Shown: positions 58,348 to 64,000 of the stretch, piece after piece
Layout: the number at the start of each line of letters is the position of its first letter
Numbering within the stretch: the stretch's first letter is position 1
From: Amycolatopsis sp. NBRC 101858
GTDB lineage: Bacteria; Actinomycetota; Actinomycetes; Mycobacteriales; Pseudonocardiaceae
Assembly: GCF_030269325.1 (NCBI RefSeq)
Contig: NZ_BSTD01000010.1
Span: forward strand, 62,001-126,000
Direction of reading: 5' to 3'
Length of the DNA stretch: 64,000 nucleotides
Position numbers and translations under genes: made by a program
The notes under the pieces: generated by a model
Seen by the model: the letters and a program-made list of their open reading frames with translations, nothing else
What the model was told of the DNA's origin: nothing
Databases searched by the model: none

Positions 58348-60360
58348 ATGACGGACGTCAACCGACGGCGTTTCCTGCAGCTGGCCGGCGGCACCGCCGC
58401 CCTTTCCGCCCTCTCCACCAGCATCGCCCGCGCCGCCGAAATCCCCGCTCACCGGCGCACCGGGTCCTTGAAGGACATCGAGCACATCGTGGTCCTCATG
58501 CAGGAGAACCGGTCGTTCGACCACTACTTCGGCACGCTGCGCGGCGTCCGCGGCTTCGGCGACCCGCGCCCGGCGACGCTGGCCTCCGGCAAGTCCGTCT
58601 GGGCGCAGTCCGACGGCAAGCGCGACATCCTGCCCTTCCGCCCCGAAGCGGACAACCTGGGCCTGCAGTTCATCCAGGACCTGCCGCACGGCTGGAACGA
58701 CACGCACGCGGCGTGGAACGGCGGCAAGTACGACAAGTGGGTGCCCGCGAAGGGCTCGACCACGATGGCGTACCTGACGCGCGAGGACATCCCGTTCCAC
58801 TACGCGCTGGCCGACGCGTTCACGATCTGCGACGCCTACCACTGCTCGTTCATGGGCTCGACCGACCCGAACCGCTACTACATGTGGACCGGGTACACGG
58901 GCAACGACGGCAAGGGCGGCGGGCCGGTCCTCGGCAACGACGAGAAGGGCTACTCCTGGACGACCTACCCCGAGCGGCTGGAGCAGGCCGGGGTGTCGTG
59001 GAAGATCTACCAGGACGTCGGCGACGGCCTCGACGCCGCCGGCGGCTGGGGCTGGATCGAGGACGCCTACCGCGGCAACTACGGCGACAACTCGTTGCTG
59101 TACTTCGACTCCTACCGCAACGCGAAGCCCGGCGACGCGCTGTACGAGAAGGCCCGCACCGGCACGAACGCGAAGGCCGGCGACGGCTACTTCGACCGGC
59201 TGCGCGCCGACGTCAAGGCCGGCAAGCTGCCGCAGGTCTCGTGGATCACCGCGCCGGAAGCGTTCTGCGAGCACCCGAACTGGCCGGTGAACTACGGCGC
59301 CTGGTACATCGCGCAGGTGCTCGACGCGCTGACGGCGAACCCGGATGTGTGGAGCAAGACCGCGCTGCTCATCACCTACGACGAGAACGACGGCTTCTTC
59401 GACCACGTCGTCCCGCCGTACGCCGCGGCCGGCCAGTCCACTGTGGACACGACCGGTGAGATCTTCGCGGGGTCGGCGGCGAACCCGGCCGGTCCGTACG
59501 GGCTCGGCCAGCGCGTGCCGATGCTCGTGGTGTCGCCGTGGAGCAAGGGCGGCTACGTGTGCTCGGAGACGTTCGACCACACGTCGATCATCCGGTTCAT
59601 CGAACGGCGCTTCGGCGTGCGGGAGCCCAACATCACGCCGTGGCGGCGCTCGGTGTGCGGCGACCTGACGTCGGCGTTCGACTTCGCCCGCACCGACGTC
59701 CGGGTGCCCGCGTTGCCGGACACGGCGGGCTACGAGCCGCCGGACCGCGTGCGGCACCCGGACTACGTGCCCGCGGTCCCGGCGCACAACGTGCTCCCGA
59801 AGCAGGAACGCGGGCTGCGGCCGGCGCGGGCGCTGCCGTACGACCTGTCGGCCGACGCCCGGCTGGCCGGTGGAACCCTGACGGTCACGTTCGCCAACCA
59901 CGGGCGCGCGGGCGCGACCTTCTACGTCGTGACGCCATCCGGCGAGCCGCGGACGTACACGGCCGGGGCCGGGACGACGCTCCCGGCGGCCTTGCCCGCG
60001 TCCGGGGCGTACGACTACACCGCCTACGGGCCCAACGGGTTCGTGCGCCAGTTCCGCGGCGGTGCCGCCGGGCCGGAGGTGAGCGTCCGCCAGGAAGGCG
60101 GGGAGCTCGCGCTGGTCCTCACCAACAGCGGCACCACGACGGTGCGGCTGACGGTGTCGGACGCGTACGGCCGCTGCTCGTCGACGCACCAGCTGCGCCC
60201 GGGCGCACGGGTCGTGGAGCACGTGGACACCCGGCGCAGCAACAACTGGTACGACGTCTCGGTGACGTCGGACCGCGACCCGAAGTTCCTGCGCCGCCTG
60301 GCGGGACACGGGGAGACCGGCCGGCCGAGCACGAGCGACCCGGCGACGCTCACGAAGTGA
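58348..60360 (+). CDS. Tat-exported phosphocholine-type phospholipase C
   Basis: This 670-residue secreted enzyme has a twin-arginine signal (NRRRFLQLAGGT, residues 5-16). The phosphoesterase core includes IVVLMQENRSFDHYFGTLRG and VRGF, VGSTDPN-like GSTDPNRYYMW, the metal-binding TYDENDGFFDHVVPP and the HTS of FDHTSIIRF. Two small beta domains follow (from about 500), as in the PlcN/PlcH family. It cleaves phospholipid head groups outside the cell, probably to obtain phosphate or choline. Confidence 0.92.
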   Translation: MTDVNRRRFLQLAGGTAALSALSTSIARAAEIPAHRRTGSLKDIEHIVVLMQENRSFDHYFGTLRGVRGFGDPRPATLASGKSVWAQSDGKRDILPFRPEADNLGLQFIQDLPHGWNDTHAAWNGGKYDKWVPAKGSTTMAYLTREDIPFHYALADAFTICDAYHCSFMGSTDPNRYYMWTGYTGNDGKGGGPVLGNDEKGYSWTTYPERLEQAGVSWKIYQDVGDGLDAAGGWGWIEDAYRGNYGDNSLLYFDSYRNAKPGDALYEKARTGTNAKAGDGYFDRLRADVKAGKLPQVSWITAPEAFCEHPNWPVNYGAWYIAQVLDALTANPDVWSKTALLITYDENDGFFDHVVPPYAAAGQSTVDTTGEIFAGSAANPAGPYGLGQRVPMLVVSPWSKGGYVCSETFDHTSIIRFIERRFGVREPNITPWRRSVCGDLTSAFDFARTDVRVPALPDTAGYEPPDRVRHPDYVPAVPAHNVLPKQERGLRPARALPYDLSADARLAGGTLTVTFANHGRAGATFYVVTPSGEPRTYTAGAGTTLPAALPASGAYDYTAYGPNGFVRQFRGGAAGPEVSVRQEGGELALVLTNSGTTTVRLTVSDAYGRCSSTHQLRPGARVVEHVDTRRSNNWYDVSVTSDRDPKFLRRLAGHGETGRPSTSDPATLTK

Positions 60361-61279
60361 CGACCGCTGCGCGGCGCCAGTCCGAGGGACTGGCGCCGCG
60401 GTGGCGTTTGAAGGCCACGCTGAAGGCGAACGGGTCCTCGTAGCCGACCGCGCGTGCCACAGCGGCGACCGTGTCTTCGGTGGCGCGCAACAGATCCGCC
60501 GCGAGCGCCATCCGCCAGCCGGTGAGGTAGGTCATCGGCGGCTCGCCGACGAGCCGGGCGAAGCGCGCGGCGAACGCGGCCCGGGACAGCCCGGCCCGGG
60601 CGGCCAACGCCGCGACGGTCCACCGGTGGGCGGGCTCGGCGTGCAGCAGCCGCAGGGCTTCCCCGACACCGGCGTCGCCCAGCGCCCGGTACCAGGCCGG
60701 CGGCGTGTCCGTCGCGGCGCACCAGGCCCGCAGCGCGAGGACGAGCACGAGGTCCAGCAGCCGGCGCAACACCGCGTCCTGGCCCGGCTCGTCGCGCGCG
60801 ACCTCGGCGGCGAGCAGGTCGAGCGCCGCCTGCGTCCGCGGCCCGGCGGGGACGACCGCCAGCGGCGGGAGCATCGCCAGCAGCCGCTCGGCGACGGCAC
60901 CGCGGAGTTCGTAGGCACCGCGCAGCATCGTCGTGGCGCCGGGCGTCCCGTCGCCGTACGTGCGTGGTGCCCGGGGATTCACCTCGCCCGTGCCGGTGAT
61001 CGGGTACTTCTTCGCGCCGCGGATCACGACCTGCGGCGCGGTGCCCGGGTCGTCGGCGATCGTGTAGGCCTTCGTGGAGACGAGGGCGATGTCGCCGGCG
61101 GCCAGGCGAACCGGCGGCCCGGTGCCGAGGCTGACGAAGGCGTGCCCGCCGAGCGTGGCGACCAGGGTGAGCGGTGGGGCGTCCGCGAAGGTCATCGACC
61201 ACGGCGGCCGCTGGATCAGCTGCCGGACCAGCGCGTCCGTGGCGTGGGCCCGGTGCAGCAGGTCGCTGAGCACGTCCAT
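60350..61279 (-). CDS. AraC-family regulator with cupin_6-type N-terminus
   Basis: This 309-residue protein has an N-terminal cupin sensor (MTFADAPPLTLVATLGGHAFV, LAAGDIALVS) and a C-terminal AraC domain (VAALAARAGLSRAAFAARFARLVGEPPMTYLTGWRM, AVARAVGYEDPFAFSVAFKR). It is divergent from the NmrA-like gene, a common pairing in actinobacteria. Its end overlaps the phospholipase stop by 11 bp. Confidence 0.88.
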   Translation of the reverse strand: MDVLSDLLHRAHATDALVRQLIQRPPWSMTFADAPPLTLVATLGGHAFVSLGTGPPVRLAAGDIALVSTKAYTIADDPGTAPQVVIRGAKKYPITGTGEVNPRAPRTYGDGTPGATTMLRGAYELRGAVAERLLAMLPPLAVVPAGPRTQAALDLLAAEVARDEPGQDAVLRRLLDLVLVLALRAWCAATDTPPAWYRALGDAGVGEALRLLHAEPAHRWTVAALAARAGLSRAAFAARFARLVGEPPMTYLTGWRMALAADLLRATEDTVAAVARAVGYEDPFAFSVAFKRHRGASPSDWRRAAVVTS

Positions 61280-61359
61280 TCCCCGACCCTAGACGATCAC
61301 AAAGGAACCATCGACTTTCTCCCATGGATCGTCTCGCGCATCCACGGTTGCCTGACGGC

Positions 61360-62136
61360 ATGACCACCCTCATCCTCGGCGGCACCGGCAAGACCGGCCG
61401 CCGCGTCGCGCAGCGCGTCGACCATGCCCGGATCGCGTCGCGCCGCACCGGTTTCGACCTCGGCGACCCCTCGAGCTGGGCCCTGGACGGCGTCACGGCC
61501 GTCTACCTCGTGGAGCCCGACCTGCAGGCCGGCCCGCGCCTGCCGCGCTTCGTCACCGAAGCGGTCGCGGCGGGCGCGCGACGGCTGGTGCTGCTGTCCG
61601 CGCCGCGCGCCAGCGAGGAGGGCCATCCGCTGCACGCCGCCGAACGGGCCGTCCGCGAATCCGGCGTCGGCTGGACCATCCTGCACCCGAACTGGTTCGC
61701 GCAGAACTTCAGCGAAGGCCCGTGGGCGCAGGGGATCCGCGACGGCGTCCTGACCCTGCCGACCGGAGACGGCCGCGCGCCCTTCGTCGACGCCGAGGAC
61801 ATCGCCGAGCTCGCCGCGGCGGCGCTGACCGGCGACCGCCACGACGGCGAGGTCTACGAGCTGACCGGTCCGCGGGCGGTGAGCTTCGGGGAAGCGGTGA
61901 GCCTGATCGCCCGGGCGGCCGGGCGGGGGATCGAGCACGCGGACGTCGACCCCGAGGCGTTCGTCGAACGACAAACCGCTTACGGCGTCCCGCTTCCCGT
62001 GGCCCGCCTGCTCACCGGCCTGCTCACGGACCTGCGCGACGGCCGGGGCGCCGACCTCGGGGACGGCGTCGAGCGCGCACTCGGCCGGCCGCCGCGGTCG
62101 TTCGAAGAGTTCGTCGCCGGGACCTCCTGGACCTGA
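61360..62136 (+). CDS. NmrA/NAD(P)H-binding family protein
   Basis: This 258-residue atypical SDR has the cofactor loop LGGTGKTGRRV at its N-terminus and no Tyr-x-x-x-Lys catalytic pair, like NmrA and related redox sensors or quinone reductases. SGVGWTILHPNWFAQNF is the family's central motif. The ATG at 61360 (MTTLILGGTGKTG) is preferred over 61324. The divergent AraC probably controls it. Confidence 0.87.
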   Translation: MTTLILGGTGKTGRRVAQRVDHARIASRRTGFDLGDPSSWALDGVTAVYLVEPDLQAGPRLPRFVTEAVAAGARRLVLLSAPRASEEGHPLHAAERAVRESGVGWTILHPNWFAQNFSEGPWAQGIRDGVLTLPTGDGRAPFVDAEDIAELAAAALTGDRHDGEVYELTGPRAVSFGEAVSLIARAAGRGIEHADVDPEAFVERQTAYGVPLPVARLLTGLLTDLRDGRGADLGDGVERALGRPPRSFEEFVAGTSWT

Positions 62137-62139
62137 CGA

Positions 62140-63657
62140 TCAGCCGAGCCGCGTGATCGTCAGCCGCACGGAGCCGCGGTTGCCCGAATACCCGAGCCAG
62201 CTGTCGTTGGCGAACGCGTAGAAGTACCCCGGCTCCCGGTTGACCCACTTCTCCAGCCGGCCGCCGATCGGGAACGCCTCGTACGGTTGCTGCACGTCGT
62301 GGGCGTCGAGGTTCGGGGCTGCCACCGCGCCGGTCAGCGTCATCCACTTCGCGGCTTCGCAGCGGCGGCCGCCGAACGGACGGGCGTGGGCGTCGTTGAG
62401 CCGGGCGAGCTGGGCCTGGAGCCAGGCCGACGTCGTGGCCAGCGCGTGCAGCACGTCCTGGAAGTCCAGCCGGGCGTCGGCCTCGGTGCCGTCGGGGTGG
62501 TGCGCGATCTTCCCGTTCAGCCAGGTGCCCTCGGCGGCGAACGCGTACTCGCCGGGGTCGAGGTAGATCCCCGTCCAGTTCCACGGCTTCCCGGCGTAGA
62601 CGTCGACCGTCGCCGACTCGCCGGCCTCGAGGCGACGCCCCGCGCGGTAGGGGCCCGTGGTGATCGGCGGCGTCGCCTGCCGGTCCACCGCGGACGGCGC
62701 GACGCCGGCGGAACCGGCGCCGATGAACGGGAAGGCGCGCGGCGCCGGGCACAGGACCGTGTACACGCTGTGGAGCGAGTTGTGCAGCACGCCCTGGGCG
62801 TCCGGCGTGATCTGCTTGTACATCCCGTCGTCGAAGACGAGGTCCGGCACGACCGCGCGGCACTCGTCGATCATCCACTGCAGGGCGGCGTCGGACAGGC
62901 CGCTGCTGTCGTGCCCGCCGCCGACGTCGCAGTGGTCGCCGGGGAACCAGACCTGCGCGGCCGTGCGGCCGCCGTCCACTTCGTGCAGGTTCGACCACAG
63001 GGTCGGCATGAACGGGCCGCGCATCTCGTCGATGGCGAGCGCCTGGCGGGCGTGCTTGACGTGGTCGCCGAGTTTCGTGTCGTGGAACCGGGGGAGGTGC
63101 CCGACGTGGTCTTCGACGAGCTTGAGCGGCCCGAGCCAGTCCGGGATGCCGAGCGAGCCGACGGTGTCCCAGACGCCGAGGAACTCGATCGGGACCGGGT
63201 CGGCCGCCTCGCCGGCCCCGGCCCGGTAGCCGGTGGTGAAGAGCCGGTCGACCTCGGCCCAGAACTCGGTGGAGCCGGCGGTCTTGAGGTCCGCGGGCAG
63301 GCCGCAGCGGCGGATCATGCCGCAGAGGCTGCGCACGGTGAACGCCCCGCGGCTGAACCCGAAGAGGTGGATCGCGTCGCCGGGGGAGTAGGTGCGCGCG
63401 AGCCAGCCGTAGGCGCTCTTGATGTTCTCCGAGAGCCCCTTGCCGACGAGCCCGCCTTCGAGGTGGTCGAGCAGCCCGGGCCCGGTGCCGACACCCGGGT
63501 GGTAGTACCGCGGCTGGCGGTCGAGGTCCGCGACGGCATGGTGCAGCCGCGCGACGTTCGTCGGCGCGGGCCGGCCCTGTTGCTCCTGGTCGGGCGTGTT
63601 CCAGGTGCCGTCGCAGCAGACCACCAGGTGCCGCCGGGTGCCGTTCGGCTCCGTCAT
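62140..63657 (-). CDS. DUF2235 (Tle1-like) alpha/beta hydrolase with a possible lectin-like tail
   Basis: This 505-residue protein has residues 1-330 forming a DUF2235 hydrolase: LVVCCDGTWNT at 11-21, nucleophile elbow GFSRGAF with Ser102, and GVWDTVGSLG. In proteobacteria this domain is a phospholipase (Tle1) effector. The remaining residues (about 350-505) contain the GIYLDPGEYAFAAEGTW region and YFYAFANDSW near GSVRLTITRLG, a pattern like PA-IL/LecA galactose-binding lectins. No signal peptide is seen. Partner and target are unknown. Confidence 0.8.
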   Translation of the reverse strand: MTEPNGTRRHLVVCCDGTWNTPDQEQQGRPAPTNVARLHHAVADLDRQPRYYHPGVGTGPGLLDHLEGGLVGKGLSENIKSAYGWLARTYSPGDAIHLFGFSRGAFTVRSLCGMIRRCGLPADLKTAGSTEFWAEVDRLFTTGYRAGAGEAADPVPIEFLGVWDTVGSLGIPDWLGPLKLVEDHVGHLPRFHDTKLGDHVKHARQALAIDEMRGPFMPTLWSNLHEVDGGRTAAQVWFPGDHCDVGGGHDSSGLSDAALQWMIDECRAVVPDLVFDDGMYKQITPDAQGVLHNSLHSVYTVLCPAPRAFPFIGAGSAGVAPSAVDRQATPPITTGPYRAGRRLEAGESATVDVYAGKPWNWTGIYLDPGEYAFAAEGTWLNGKIAHHPDGTEADARLDFQDVLHALATTSAWLQAQLARLNDAHARPFGGRRCEAAKWMTLTGAVAAPNLDAHDVQQPYEAFPIGGRLEKWVNREPGYFYAFANDSWLGYSGNRGSVRLTITRLG

Positions 63658-63746
63658 CCGTTCCCCCTGTCGCTCCCCTCGGAATGCTATTAGGAGGCAG
63701 TGCGCGGCCGTGGAGATACCGTCGGATTTGACTATGCTCGCGGACC

Positions 63747-64000
63747 GTGCCGGAAACGCGTCTCGACCTCGACCGGATCCGGGCCGCCCGGCGGGTGATC
63801 GACCCGGTCTTCCTCGACAGCCCGCTCTACCGCTGCGAACCCCTCGAACGCGAGCTCGGCTGCCGGGTGAGCATCAAGCTCGAGACCGCGAACCCCGTCC
63901 GCAGCTTCAAGGGCCGCGGCACCGAACTCGTCGTGGACGGCCTCGCCGGGCGTGGCGAGCGGGCCGCCGTGTGCGCCAGTGCGGGCAACCTCGGCCAGGC
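63747..64000 (+). CDS. threonine-dehydratase-like PLP enzyme 3 (3' end beyond window)
   Basis: The 84 visible codons from the GTG at 63747 show a fold-type-II PLP enzyme: VFLDSPLYRCEPLERELG, KLETANPVRSFKGRG with the PLP lysine in SFKGRG, and the carboxylate loop CASAGNLGQ. It is the third such enzyme in the window. Asn-Leu replaces the usual Asn-His in the loop (SAGNLGQ), a change seen in some diverged members. Context to the right is not visible. Confidence 0.75.
   Translation, partial: MPETRLDLDRIRAARRVIDPVFLDSPLYRCEPLERELGCRVSIKLETANPVRSFKGRGTELVVDGLAGRGERAAVCASAGNLGQ

Noticed and set aside
18481..59448. Recurrent TGTGGAC heptamer in coding regions
   Set aside because: The handful of copies seen is no more than expected for a heptamer in 64 kb, so it is not evidence of a signal.

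Overview
This is high-GC actinobacterial chromosomal DNA, most like Amycolatopsis or another Pseudonocardiaceae. The evidence is third-position GC bias throughout, frequent GTG and TTG starts, ATGA/GTGA start-stop overlaps, a mycothiol-dependent-enzyme family protein, DUF2637 and DUF5937 proteins, and many small divergent regulator/enzyme pairs. No rRNA, tRNA, CRISPR array, phage module or intact insertion sequence was seen. The genus is inferred from gene content, not from a search.

Region A (1-10,350) is the edge of a specialised-metabolite cluster that continues to the left. It holds a short-chain dehydrogenase homologue that lacks its catalytic residues (cut by the window edge), an aglycone glycosyltransferase, an NDP-sugar 4-ketoreductase-like protein, an NDP-hexose 2,3-dehydratase, three P450s whose genes overlap by ATGA, and a divergent regulator with an XRE helix-turn-helix and a STAND ATPase domain. 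Together they would make a deoxysugar, attach it and oxidise a scaffold. The scaffold genes are not in the window. Hairpins at 10,251-10,343 close the region, followed by about 480 bp of non-coding DNA.

Region B (10,827-13,345) has a DMT-type membrane transporter, a shortened DUF2637 membrane protein and an AI-2E-family permease.

Region C (13,567-33,812) looks like one large catabolic locus and is the most interesting part. A GntR regulator, a kinase::class-III aminotransferase fusion, an MBL-fold hydrolase and an aconitase-family enzyme form one operon. A threonine-dehydratase-like PLP enzyme and an RpiR regulator are divergent from it across a 41-bp promoter that carries a palindrome, and most of that motif recurs before the GntR gene. 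Next come a polar amino-acid ABC importer (four genes) and a divergent operon of an alpha/beta hydrolase, a second RpiR regulator and a CopD-like membrane protein. After these are a paralogous alpha/beta hydrolase, a class-C-beta-lactamase-like serine hydrolase, a second threonine-dehydratase-like enzyme, a proline-racemase-family enzyme and a pyrroline-5-carboxylate-reductase-like enzyme. A third RpiR regulator follows. Import, hydrolysis, epimerisation, deamination and oxidoreduction of an unusual amino acid or amino-acid derivative fits the content, but the substrate is unknown.

Region D (33,849-64,000) is a mosaic of one- to three-gene regulator/target units. They include TetR with SDR, TetR with SDR and its operators, TetR with a GT39 membrane protein, LysR with SDR (twice), ArsR/DUF5937 with MFS, MarR with an NTF2-like protein, and AraC with an NmrA-like protein. 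Several of these intergenic gaps contain clear palindromic operators. Others are an EmrB-type MFS pump, a streptomycin-6-kinase-family phosphotransferase, a methyltransferase, a beta-solenoid membrane protein, a Tat-exported phospholipase C and a DUF2235 hydrolase with a possible lectin-like tail. There is also a muconolactone-isomerase-family gene broken by one extra C in a seven-C run. The window ends inside another threonine-dehydratase-like gene.
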